In this document: piece after piece, positions 1-11,100 of the stretch
How positions within the stretch are numbered: position 1 is the first letter of the stretch
Layout: each line of letters starts with the position of its first letter
NCBI RefSeq assembly: GCF_901933205.1
Contig: NC_044591.1
Coordinates: 1,771,501 to 1,835,500 of the forward strand
Length of the DNA stretch: 64,000 nt
Direction of reading: 5' to 3'
From: Camarhynchus parvulus
Taxonomy: Eukaryota; Chordata; Aves; Passeriformes; Thraupidae
Made by a program: the position numbers and the translations under genes
Notes under the pieces: model-generated
Databases searched by the model: none
The model's input: only the letters and a program-made list of their open reading frames with translations
What the model was told of the DNA's origin: nothing

Positions 1-232
1 GTGCCCTGTGCCCTGTGCCCTGTGCCCCGTGCCCTGTGCCCTGTGCCCTGTGCCCCGTGCCCTGTGCTCTGTGCCCTGTGCCCCGTGCCCTGTGCCCTGT
101 GCCCTGTGCCCCGTGCTCTGTGCCCTGTGCTCTGTGCTCTGTGCCCTGTGTCCTGTGCCCCGTGCCCTGCTGTATCCCATGCTCTGTGCCCTGTGCCCTG
201 GGCTGGCCCTGCTGGCGCAGGGAGGTGGCACT
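1..232. repeat. GTGCCCT-type heptamer minisatellite
   Basis: The window opens inside a tandem array of 7-base units (GTGCCCT, CTGTGCC and variants such as GTGCCCC and GTGCTCT). It decays into unique sequence near 230. All three forward frames stay open because the repeat lacks stop codons, so the long Cys/Pro/Ala-rich reading frames here are artefacts. The array probably continues upstream of the window. Confidence 0.9.
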
Positions 233-830
233 GCATGAGCTGCCCTTTTCCCTTGCAGCCTGGCCCAGCTGGGATCCCGTGCTGTGGGTCGGGGCTGTGC
301 AGTGCCCAGCCTCCCAGGCCCTGGGGGCACCTGTGGGCACGGCCCTCCCTGGCTGTGGTTCCCCATGCCAGCCCTCACCAGACCCCGTTTTCAGCCTGTC
401 CCCTCTGTCATACACCGTGCAGGGGCAGTACAGGCACTCGCGGAGGCCCCACCAGGGCTTCTGCCAGGTTGGTTGGCTGGGGGTTCATTCTTGGCAGTGG
501 CAGCGTCGCTGGGGACATTTGTCAGCGCTCCCGGGCGCTTGGGAGTTGTGCCTCAGTGCGTTGTTGCCTTGGAGTTTATTTGTTAGCGGCAGCAAGGGGG
601 AGGTACAGCCCCTGTCCCTCCCACGGGCTCCTGGGAAGCTGGGATGAGTCACCTGGGCCAGTGTCCCTGTCCCCTTCTGCTGGAGGCTCCGGAGGGACAG
701 GTCTGTCAGCTGGGCTGGGCACGGTGTGCTGGGACTCTGCCTTGGCCACGCTGAGCTGGAGGAGAAGTGAAATGTTAAATAACAAACACATCCCTGGCAA
801 AGTGCCACAGGGGCTGTTCTCTCTGTTGGT

Positions 831-1640
831 TTAGAATAGAATCCCAGAAGGGGTTGGGTTGGAAGGGAACCTAAAGAACATCTTGTTCCACCCCTGCCAC
901 AGGCAGGGACACCTTCCACTGTCCCAGGCTGCTCCCAGCCCTGCCCAGCCTGGCCTTGGACACTTGCAGGGATCAGGGGCAGCCACAGCTTCTCTAGGCA
1001 CCCTGTGCCAGGGCCTGCCCACCTTCACAGGGAAGAATTTCACCCCAAGATCCCATGTAACCCTGCCCCCTGTCAGTGGGAAGCCATTCCCCCTTGTCCT
1101 GGCACTCCAGGCCCTTGCTCACAGTCTCTCTCCACCTTTCCCATCAGTTCCCTTCAGGCACTGGAAGGCTGCAGTGAGGTCACCCCAGAGCTTCCTCTCT
1201 CCAGGCTGGGCAATCCCATTTCTCTCAGCCTTTCCTCCCAGCAGAGCTGCTCCATGCCTCTGCTCATCCTGGTGCTTCCTCTGGGCTCTCTCAGCAGCTC
1301 CAGGTCCTTCCTGTGCTGGGGACCCCTGCGGGTCATTCTTCTCCCAGAGTTGCTCTTCATCCCTCCTCTGCCCAGCTGTGCCTGGCATTGCCCAGCCCAG
1401 CTGTGCCTGGCATTGCCCAGCCAGGTGTGCCTGGCATTGCCCCAGCCCAGCTGTGCCTGGCATTGCCCAGCCAGGTGTGCCTGGCATTGCCCCAGCCCAG
1501 CTGTGCCTGGCATTGCCCCAAGCCAGGTGTAAGGTTTTGCCCTTGGCTTTGCTGAACTCCTGAGGTTTGCACTGAGCAATGCACTGCTGGGGGACAAACA
1601 GCAGCTGAATGTGACTGTGTCATTTCTGGAGAATGCCAAG
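831..1640 (-). mobile_element. CR1 LINE 3' fragment
   Basis: The left edge carries the CR1 3'-tail signature (AGAATCCCAGAA followed by GGTTGGAAGGGACC-like sequence), then the antisense CR1 landmarks 'gccttggacacttgcagggatc', 'ggcagccacagcttctct' and 'ccccttgtcctgtcactcc' in slightly diverged form. The element is therefore inserted on the minus strand and is 5'-truncated. Its right half is interrupted by a 23-base tandem repeat (1366-1530). The right boundary is approximate. Confidence 0.8.
1366..1530. repeat. 23-base tandem repeat inside a CR1 copy
   Basis: About seven copies of a unit reading CCCAGCTGTGCCTGGCATTG, alternating with a variant containing CCAGGTGTGCCTGG. The array sits in the distal part of the CR1 fragment and probably arose by local duplication after insertion. 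Confidence 0.85.
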
Positions 1641-1847
1641 CAATCCAAGGTGACCATTTTTTTCCCCCTTGGTAAATGCTGCCACAAAACCCACAGGAAT
1701 GGAAGAGGTTCCCTGTGGCACTTCTCCAGAACGTTGTGAGGTTGTGACCCGGTGGCTGGGCTGTCTGTCCTGGCATAGCTGAGAGCTCCAGGCACAGCTT
1801 CCTCTGGGAAACACGCAGCAGAACGTGGCTTCCTCCTCAGTGGAGGT

Positions 1848-2098
1848 TGTATCACAGGATCATGGAATATCCTGAGCTGGAAGGGGCCCACAGGGATCAT
1901 CCTGTCCAGCTCCTGGCCCTGCACAGACACCCCATCCTGTGCATCCCTGAGAGCCTTGTCCAAATGCTGCTGTGGCAGCCTCAGGGCTGTGCCCATTCCC
2001 TGGGGAGCCTGGGCAGTGCCTGCACCCTCTGGGGAAAGAACCTTTCCCTGATATCCAACCTAAACTCCCCTGGCAGAGCTCCAGCCATTCCCTCAGGT
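1848..2098 (-). mobile_element. CR1 LINE 3' fragment (second copy)
   Basis: It starts with ATCACAGGATCATGGAAT and a CTGAGCTGGAAGGGGCCCAC block, the typical antisense end of a different CR1 subfamily ('hospital-type' CTGAGCTGGAAGGGACCCAC). The landmark of counting 'cccca/tccctgagagccttgtccaaatg' follows. It ends near the CTCAGGTAAATC stretch. It is 5'-truncated and lies about 250 bases after the preceding CR1. Confidence 0.75.
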
Positions 2099-2514
2099 AA
2101 ATCATTCTCTGTTAAGCAGAGAATTTTGGACACTTTTGGACCAAGCTTTTGGTCACTGGAGAGTCAGAACAGGTTTCTGTGTATTGAATCAGGGTTTTTC
2201 AATTTCAATGGCTTTGAGATACCTTTAAAATATGAAGTGAAGTCAGTCTTATGCCAAAATCCACAAAGGCAACTGAATCTGCCACTGCAGGAACAGTGCA
2301 AAGGCCAGAGCTGTGCTCTGAGCTTCACTCATCTCCCATTTGCGCTGTTTCCAGCTTCAGAAGAAAGAAATTGTTCTTTCCATCAAAAACTTACATTCAG
2401 TGGCAAAGGGCACAACTCCCCAAAGCTCTGGGTCAATTTTACACAATTCCTGCCAAAGCCAGTCCCTGAAAAGAACACATCTCCCACCTTCTGGGACCCA
2501 GCCCTTACTGCACT

Positions 2515-3183
2515 GCAGGGTTGCAGTGATGCCCATGTGGTACCCATGTGATACCCAGTGATTCCCAGTGATGCCCATGTGATATCCAGTGATTCCCAGT
2601 GATGCCCATGTGGTACCCATGTGATACCCAGTGATGCCCATGTGATATCCAGTGATGCCCAGTGATGCCCATGTGATTGATTCCCAGTGATATCCAGTGA
2701 TGCCCATGGGATACCCAGTGATGCCCAGAGAAACCCAGTGATGCTCAGTGATGCTCAGTGATACCCAGTGATACCTAGTGATACCCAGTGATACCCAGTG
2801 ATGCCCTGTGATGCCCAGTGATGCTCAGTGATGCCCAGTGATACCTAGTGATACCCAGTGATACCCAGTGATACCCAGTGATGTCCAGAGATACCCAGTG
2901 ATACCCAGTGATAGCCAGTGATGCTCAGTGATACCCAGTGATGCCCAGAGATGCCCTGTGATACCCAGTGATGCCCAGTGGTACCCAGTGATTCCTAGTG
3001 ATGCTCAGTGATGCCCAGCGATGCCCATGTGATGCTCAGTGATTTGCAGTGATACCCAATGATGCCCTGTGATGCCCATGTGATTGATACCCAGTGATGC
3101 TCAGTGATGCCCAGTGGTACCCAGTGATACCCAGTGATTCCCAGTGATACTCAGTGATGCCCAGTGATGCCCATGCAGTGATA
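2515..3183. repeat. 10-base minisatellite (GATRCCCAGT)n
   Basis: Roughly 65 copies of a decamer, mainly GATGCCCAGT and GATACCCAGT, with occasional CCCATGTGAT variants towards the left. It ends about 110 bases before the splice acceptor of the UBXN10 coding exon, so it lies in the last part of an UBXN10 intron (or its 5' flank). On the minus strand each unit supplies a GGG run seven bases from the next, which is compatible with G-quadruplex folding. Confidence 0.95.
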
Positions 3184-3298
3184 CCCCAGGTTTATCTGGC
3201 ATTACCTGACACAGAGCACAGCGTGGGAGCCTCAGGGAGGCTGAAGGCTCCTGGCCAGTTCCTGTAACTTCTCCCTCTGCTCTGGGCCCACAGGTGCG

Positions 3299-4174
3299 AT
3301 GGCCACAGCGGCTTTCCAGGACTCAGCACCAGCTCAGCTCCGCTTCCCTCTGGGCACAGCCACTCTGCTGTGGGCCAGCACCATCGCCATGCACGTCTCC
3401 AGGCCCAAATCTGCCAAGGGACAGAGGCCAAGCTTGAGCCACCGTCAGGGCACGGAAGCCTGTCCATGCCATGTGCCAGGTTCCCTGCCGGCACCTTCTC
3501 CTTGGGAATTGGTGAAGAGCCGGAGAGCACCGCTCACAAAAGCAGCGTTCCCACCTGCCCAGGTGTCTCCTGGGAAAATCCCAAAGCTCCTGCAGAAAGT
3601 GCCTTTGAAGACTTCCTCCTCCTCCTCCTCCCTGAACAGGTACCGGGTGCTCCCCTCCATCAGCCGGAAGGGCACCGGGAGCAGCGCCGTGGAAGCCTTG
3701 GCCGAATGGACCAACCAGCTGGAAGTGAGCGAGGGCCAGGAGGATGCTTCAAAAGCCACCAAGCCTTTTTCTGGAGGACAGGGATCTGCCAGCACACTGT
3801 CAGGAAGTGGCATTCCCACTGAAGAGAGCTCACATGTCCACTGTTCCCCTGAGCAGTGGGGAGGGCAGGTAAGGCAGGAGAGCCCCTGGGTGCTCCCTGC
3901 AAGCCTGGAAGAGCCGCAGGTGCTGCTTGCTGTCCGGTCTCCCTCTGGGCAGAGGTTTGAGCACCACTTCAAGCCCTCTGACAGCCTCCAGACTGTCCTT
4001 GCTGTGGCAGGACAGAAACTGTTGGCCAACTACCAACATTGCAGCCTTGAAACCATGGAGGTGCCCCGGAGGAGCTTCTCTGACCTTACAAAGTCCCTTC
4101 AGGAGTGCAGGATCCTGCCCAAGTCCGTGCTGTGCATCCGACAGGACAAGCAGCACGATGCAGCAGATCTTTAA
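3299..4174 (+). CDS. UBXN10: UBX domain-containing protein 10
   Basis: A 291-residue protein encoded in a single coding exon. The start ATG lies five bases after a good splice acceptor (polypyrimidine tract then CAG at 3291-3293), so the 5'UTR exon is upstream, outside or at the left of the window; G at -3 and +4 makes a strong start context. The N-terminal half is low complexity, with an RPKSAKG motif near residue 35 shared with mammalian UBXN10, and a six-serine run (TCC x6, 3614-3631). The C-terminal 85 residues form the UBX domain (VRSPSGQRF strand, then MEVPRRSFSDLTKSLQEC, then KSVLCI), a ubiquitin-like fold that binds the N domain of the AAA ATPase p97/VCP. In mammals UBXN10 localises to cilia and links p97 to intraflagellar transport complex B. 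The human protein is about 280 residues, so this one is full length. The next gene is tail to tail with it. Confidence 0.93.
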   Translation: MATAAFQDSAPAQLRFPLGTATLLWASTIAMHVSRPKSAKGQRPSLSHRQGTEACPCHVPGSLPAPSPWELVKSRRAPLTKAAFPPAQVSPGKIPKLLQKVPLKTSSSSSSLNRYRVLPSISRKGTGSSAVEALAEWTNQLEVSEGQEDASKATKPFSGGQGSASTLSGSGIPTEESSHVHCSPEQWGGQVRQESPWVLPASLEEPQVLLAVRSPSGQRFEHHFKPSDSLQTVLAVAGQKLLANYQHCSLETMEVPRRSFSDLTKSLQECRILPKSVLCIRQDKQHDAADL

Positions 4175-5621
4175 GCACACAGAGACACTGTGGTTCTTCT
4201 GCTCAATGAGCTGCATTGCTTCTTCCAAAAAACTGAGAGTCTGATGCTTCCTGCACCTACTTCTTAATCTTCTATCTCCCACAAAATCCCCAGGAAGCAG
4301 AGTTATGGATATGTAATAGTACTTGAAATAGTATTTCAGAAAATAGTATTTCAGATGGATAAACCTGATTCATACAGAACAGCCTGTGTCACCTGTGCCA
4401 TCACAAATTTCTGCCTCAGCACCACCAACCTCCAGCCTTTCTGGTCTGTTGAAGTTCCTGATGTTCTTTGAAAACTCAGGTTTCCAAGACCTCTCCTCTT
4501 TTCCATGTTTTGGGAAGGTACCACTTCTCTGAATGCAGAAGCACCATTTGGGAAGGTAGAAACAGAACTGGTTTAGCTACGGGACCACTTCAGTAGCTTA
4601 TCAGTATCCTAAATGTCTTCTCAAGAGACTGAAAAGGAGATGAAACCCCAAACCCATCTGGAAATAACAGTAGTAACACAGGAATGAGTTATTGTGAAGT
4701 ATTAAATTGCAAGACTGATTGTAAAATAGCTATGAGGACTCAGGTCTTTCTGGGTAACCTCAGTCCAGCTCTAACTGTGACTAAATGATCTTTTTAAGAA
4801 CAAATAATTATTAATTTGGCTGTCTTGGAGAGCAACAGGATTTTCTCCTTAGTTTTCCTTCTCTTATTTGGCTCATGTGATCCATAGGTAAGAAGAGGTG
4901 GATAGTTGATAAGGGATGTTACAGATAATTCCATTTAACCCCTTTGCACTGAAATGAGTTAGTCCAAGGAGCAAGTGCTGCTTTGGGAATTTTTAAATAA
5001 GATATTAATGAGATTTGACTGGGAACTGGCTCAAGCAGTAAGCCATCTTTTACTGCACCATTATTAAAAGGCTGGTTGGGTGACTCGGCAGGTTTAGGCA
5101 AACACAATGTGCTTGTGCTAAAAAAAGAGAAATATCTTCTAGTTTCTAATGGAATGTCAAAGGCAGTAATTTTTAATCTCCTTTAACAATGGACCACTTG
5201 CCACATAGATGAGTGAGTTTAAATGTTTTGAGGCAAACCAAATTTATTTTGAAGCTCAGTAAGTGCCAAACCAACTCTGCACAGGAGCACAAACACAACA
5301 GGAGCAGAAAGCTGATTGCTGGTTCTGGCTCAGTGTGGTGCCTGATGCTAAATCAAGTGTTCAGAGTCCAGCAGCTTTGTAAAACCAGTATCTGATGGAG
5401 CAGTGGTCCCTGCTGCTGTTGGTGATGGGAATCACTCAGCAGCAGTCATGGATATTGAAACATATGGATGCCTTCAACAGAACCACAAAGTATTTCACTT
5501 GGTTTCAGGAAAAGTGACCATTTTCCAGGTTTCCTTCAGAGTTAGGTAGTTAATTCCCTATTTCTGCCTGTTGTGGGTACTGTATTACTCCTATATTTCA
5601 GAGTATTTCCATCCTGTGTTA

Positions 5622-5627
5622 AATAAA
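5622..5627 (+). terminator. UBXN10: Candidate polyadenylation signal of UBXN10
   Basis: AATAAA, the first canonical signal I see on the plus strand after the UBXN10 stop at 4174, with a T-rich stretch (ACCTTTTAGG) just downstream. It would give a 3'UTR of about 1.45 kb. Transcript data would be needed to confirm use. Confidence 0.4.
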
Positions 5628-6213
5628 ACCTTTTAGGCTGAAACTTGAACTTTAAATGATTTACATGAGCTGAGGTTTATCCATCACACCTGCTCTTAAG
5701 AAATCTTCAATTTAAAGGCAAATACCTCAGGGGCTGCCCAAATCAGCCTTTGGATGGTCAGCTGCCCTCCACACCAGCCTCCTGAAGTTGATATCTGCAT
5801 CCTGTGCTCAACACAAGCCTGCAGCCAAGAAGGAAGCACTCTCCATCAGTGACAAGCTGAGACCAGAGCTGGGGAGCACCAGGCAGCTGTGTGAGCACAG
5901 GGGCTCTGAGCAAGAACAGAACAATCAGACAATTCAGAGTAACTTGGCTCACGGTGGATTTCTCATGCTGCAGGATGTTCCTCCTGGTAAAGATGGATGA
6001 GTTTGGTTCTAATCATCTCACCCAGGCTACAGCATCTCCAAAGATGGGCAAAAAATATCAAGTCTTGATCTAGGCAAGCACAGCACGGGGAAAACACCTC
6101 TTTTCTCCCTCAGTTCTTCTCTTCCATTCAGAACTGTTCTGGGGAGATTTTAGCAGCAATTCTAAGTCCAGCACAAGAAGCATGGGGGGAAGAACAATAT
6201 TTATCTGACCTCA

Positions 6214-6219
6214 TTTATT
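6214..6219 (-). terminator. Candidate polyadenylation signal of DDX19 gene
   Basis: TTTATT on the plus strand gives AATAAA on the minus strand, the first canonical signal I found downstream of the helicase stop codon at 8164. ATTAAA variants occur nearer the gene (for example 6624-6629), so shorter 3'UTRs are possible. Confidence 0.35.
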
Positions 6220-8163
6220 GTGTGGCATCATTTAACAAACTTCTTAGTGGAAATATTTTAAGAATTTCAGCATTAAAATTAATTCTGTCACAAATACAAA
6301 ACGTATCAAGACTTTTGGCTGAGAATGTCCTTACTGAGGCTTTTAAACACCAACAAAGTATTCAAGCAAGAAGTCAGCAAAGGGATTGTTCAGTATGTGT
6401 TCTTTAATTCCAATTAAAAGTACATTAGAAACAGCACACAGGACCAGCAGCAGCTTCCATGACAATTCAATCCAATACTCTGCTGTCACCAGGTCATTCA
6501 ACTGTACTAGGAAAGTAGGTGATTAAATCAAGTCTTCCACTCCACACGCAAGCACTCACTCACCTGCCACTTTAAATAGGATTCCAACAGAATAAAAATA
6601 GATACACCCCAGAATACAAAAAGTTTAATTTTAAGCTGTTTTTTTCTTCACTAAAGCCTTTATACAAATTGATAAAAGGGTGCACAATTTCCTAAAATTT
6701 TAGGTACATTTTAAATGAGCCTTTTTTTACTTGGTAAAAGGATCCATATTCCTGTCTTTGAACAGAATATGATGGCCAAAATTGCAAAGAAAACAATTCA
6801 GTTTAAATTTACAATTTATACATTTGTTTTGACATGATTCCCACGCTGAGTAGCAGGCCCATGGCTGCTCATGCATGTCCCATTTTCCCCCCAAACAAAG
6901 AGCTGTGCACCCTAAGTTCTGGTTCAGGAGCCTCCTTCTCCTGGAGACTGGGCTGGGGGAGCAGCCCACAGTGTCCAGCTGTGTGCACAAGAGTGGTCCC
7001 AACACACAGGAGGCGTCATCCTTCCTTCTCCAGGAGCTGTGAATCCTTCCTTCTCCAAGGAACACCCCGGGGCAGGGATCAACAACCTATTTTGCACTAT
7101 GGAGCACTTCCCACCTGCAATTTGGCTGAGCAATTTGACTCAAAACTCTGGTACTGAAACATACTGCAACAGGTAAATTTGGTGTACTAAAGGTACAATT
7201 TTTTGGTCAATCCAGTCTATCATAATTTGTTTGTTCTTCTAATCCTGTATCTGATGGGTGAAGCCCAACAGCTCTGTACATTACCCATGCTGAGCTTCAC
7301 AGCATGGTGCATTTAATCACATGGTGAATTTCATTCACAGAGGTGAATTTAATCAGGCAATCCATTAGTACAGTTCCCTTCATACTGCCCCTCCCACCCC
7401 ACCCACCCACACCATAGCCAGGTTAAACACTTGAGATGAACTTCTGTAGTGTCACCACCACCCATGTCATGGAGAGCGGACATCCCAACAAATCCAGGAC
7501 AAAGGAAAAGAAAATACTGCCCAGCAAAGCCACATGGCACCTGTGTTTGTGAGTAGGAGCTACTGGAGACATCCTCAGGACAATTTATGGAAGGAAAAGC
7601 AGGGCAAATCCATCAGAAAGCCAGAAATGAGTCTTAAAGAGCTCAGGGGAGTGCCAAAGAGAATGACATCCTAGTTTGTACAAGTTAAGTATTTAGCCAA
7701 AAACCAGCTGCCTTGTTTGGGGTTTTTAGGTTTTCTTTTTTTTTTTAATTTTTTTCCCTTTCCTTATGTCCGTTATATATTCAGCTGTTGGATTTAAACT
7801 GACCAGGTTAATGCTGCACATTATTCCAATTAAAGATAATAATGTTTTTTTTTTCCTTTTACAATTTTAGGTATTCCCTATTGCCTCTCTTTTGGCAAGT
7901 GTATTTCTCAGAATTCCAAAGATCATCCCATTTTAAGGCTAAACTAAGAAATGTTAAAAGCTTCTGTAAACATTTCCTCTTCCTCCCCATAGTTGCACAA
8001 TTTGAAGTCCAACTGCAATTTTGAACATGAGGTAATTTTTGTGTACTCATATCTTGAAGAGTCCTTTTCGGGACGAGCCGAGAGGCTGTGCCAATCCAAA
8101 CGCTGATCCAATTGTAGTGGGAGAGCTTCCACAGCAGGGCACACACCAGTTCCAGCAGCTATT

Positions 8164-11100
8164 TCAGTTATTTATCTTCTCAATTTCATCCAAGTCATCA
8201 GTATCCAATTTGTTTATCTTTTTGTCTGGGAAAGAAGAGAAATAGGTCAGATTCTTAACACTGAGCAGAGAAGGGAACGCTGCCCTCCTCAGCTGGACCT
8301 GAGTTCTGGTTTATCAGGGAATGTTCAGGCAGGTTTTAAAAATATAAATTAAAATTGTTCCCTTTTATCAAAGGCCCATCTGGGTACTCCAGAACATCCA
8401 CTTCAAGGACTATCCAGGCAGACAGCAAACACAGCCTGATTTATTCTGCTCCTGTCCCAGGCAGCAGGTCACAATCCCAAGTGATGCTACACCAAACACT
8501 CCTGCTGTGCTCCTCTGCCACCCGTTTAAGGCTCAACAAACACCCCGAGACCTGCTCAGCATCCACCAAGTGAAATTCTGCAGTGATTCAACAGCTTAGA
8601 GAAAGGAGAAAGCCTGAGGGTACGTACTGAAATGTTCCTGGATTCTGTTGAGGATGTTCATGCTGTGCTTGCTGTCCACCATGTTAATGGCCAGCCCTCG
8701 CTTGCCGAAGCGGCCGGTGCGGCCGATGCGGTGCAGGTAGGTCTCGTTGTCTGGATTGCCATCCTTATCCACAGGCAGGTCAAAATTGATAACAACAGAC
8801 ACTTGCTCTACATCAATCCCTGACAAAAAGAGAGCATCGGGTTACACAACTTCACTTAAATCTTTCTGCAGCAGGAACAGCCCCCTCACACTCTGAAATG
8901 GAGATTTTCCACAATATCCTCATGGGGTGGAAATAAAAACCATTGAGCTGTTAGGGCAGAGAGTCCCACTGAAACAGCCAAAGGCACTTTAATATTCTGG
9001 AAATTCTACCAGCACTCAAGTATTTCAGAAACTCTCTCCTTCCCTCCAAAGCTCTAAAGACCACTTGTTTTTTTCCGAGTACAATCCTGTCTTAACTGTA
9101 CCAGGATGTCAAATCACACCACAAATTCCTACTGGGATAGTGAATTGGATTTCACTGGTTTTCAGTTTTCCGTACTTGGGCACACATTCACTGCAAACCC
9201 TGAATGTCAGCAGCACAAGGCAGGCTTGGTGCCAGACTCTCACAGGATGGACTTCTCCATCTCAAGCAGCAGGAAGCCACAAGCAATCCTGTGTTTGCCC
9301 ACAGGCACACAGTGTAAGGACACCAATTTCTCCCAAGTGGAGCACCTGAGGATGTGAATTCTTCCTGTGAGCTGGCCAGGGATATGTGTTATCTTAGGAA
9401 GTGCTGCTTCCAGCCCTCCCTGGGATGCCTTTTCAGGCTACCTAAAAACAGAGGCCAGACAAAATAAAGGGAATAAAAAGTGGGTGTATTTATTGAAGGA
9501 CCTTCAGGTACATCTCAAGCAGACAAAGCCCCCAAGGGGCCACACTCAAAAATGGACCACAGGTTTTCACTTTTATAAATTTGGTTCATTTGCATGTTGG
9601 GGGTTAATCCTTCAATTACAGCTTCAGGTAATGAAGTAATTTATCCCCAGTTTGCTCCCCCCAACTCCCTTTTGTTTAATTTCTTGGAGCCTGAGGCAGT
9701 GAGGTGTCCTTGACTGACAGGCCTGGAGAGGAATTGTTGCGTCTGCCCAAAATAGGAAAGCAGTAGCTAACACTGTATGTGGAGTTTAGAGTTCTACGCT
9801 AAAGAACTGCAGGATCACAAATACATGAAAAATATGAAAGCTAAAACCCTAGAGCATCACCTGGCCCCATTCCTCCACATCATACCTCTGGCACAGACGT
9901 TTGTGGTCACCAGCACCTTCTCCTTGCCCTCGCGGAAGCGCTCGATGACGGCCGCTCTCTGCTCCACCATCATCTCCCCGCTGAGCAAGGCCACCTGATG
10001 GCCCTCCCGGGACAGCTCGGCCGCCAGCCACCCCGCCGTCTTGCGAGTCTGCAACACACAGCCAGCCCCGCGGTTGGGACGGGGTTCTAGTGCTGGAAAG
10101 TGACAATGAACCTCTCTGGGGGCCCACTGGAGGCTCCGTGCCTCCCTTACAAACTGTATCAGAAGGAGGACAATACACCTCAGCCCCCACAGGAGCCCCT
10201 GATTAATAAGACACGCTTTCTTTGTGCTCTGCTCCTTGGATTTCACTCTGCTGGAGACTGACACTACATGTATACACTGAAAACTCATGAAACTTGTCAC
10301 AAAACCACAATTACTCAGCTTGGAAAATGGCAGGGTCAGACCTGAATGTAGTTGTGAAATCCCACAGAGCTCTGCACAGCCTTGAATTAAACAGTTTTTT
10401 GAGCTCCAATTATGTCTTGAGACAGCCTAAAAGCAAACTGCTGCAGCAGATTTCAAACACTTTCATCCTGTCTGAGCTCACTTTGCCTGGCTGTTTGGTG
10501 CTGTCAGCACTGATATTTCCCTAAAAATTATTATGGCAGCTTCCAGAAAAAGAAAACCAAGTCTCAGTATGATTCACAGTGAGATCCCAGAGGTGTATCC
10601 TCAATTACCTGAGGGAAATGAAGTCCCAGGTACAGCTCTGTATCAGTTAGAGAAGCAAAAGACTTCCCATTACCTCATTATGCCCTATTTTCATCCATTT
10701 TCCAACCCCACTTTTTTTTCCTTTTCAGTTCAGAGTTTTGGAATAACGTTCATTACTCTGATCTTTGCTTCAGAGGACTTCAGAGATAACAGTGACCATT
10801 CAGGAATAAAGAAGTTCAATGTCGTCTCCTGGATGGACAAACCCAGGGAATCAAACCAGCCAGCACTAACGTGGCTTTCAGGATTTCACTCAAAGATGGA
10901 GCCAGAGAAGCCAAAAAGGGCAATTTTGTTCTCAGTTCCTTTCTGGAAATCATATCTGGCTTGGTTTTAGCACTTGCAGACTCTGAGGGGCTCACTAGGA
11001 CTACCATTCCCTGGAAGCACTCACATGGCAGAAGATCATGGCCTGGGCGATGGTGATGGCCCCGTAGATGTTACACAGAGCCCGGAACTTCTCATCTCTG

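Larger units (their letters stand above)
4175..8163. other. Convergent 3'UTR/intergenic region between UBXN10 and DDX19
   Basis: AT-rich, with no reading frame resembling a known protein and no clear transposon. It should hold the UBXN10 3'UTR on the left and the 3'UTR of the helicase gene on the right, separated by an unknown short spacer near 5.7-6.2 kb. Poly-T and T-rich runs at 7735-7760 and 7845-7862 are antisense A-rich stretches in the helicase 3'UTR. Confidence 0.5.

Noticed and set aside
1..834. Cys/Pro-rich open frame of 277 codons at the window start
   Set aside because: It is the translation of the heptamer minisatellite and of CR1 flank; all three frames are open because the repeat has no stops.
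2515..3183. CRISPR-like regular repeats
   Set aside because: Units are contiguous 10-mers with no unique spacers, in a vertebrate genome.
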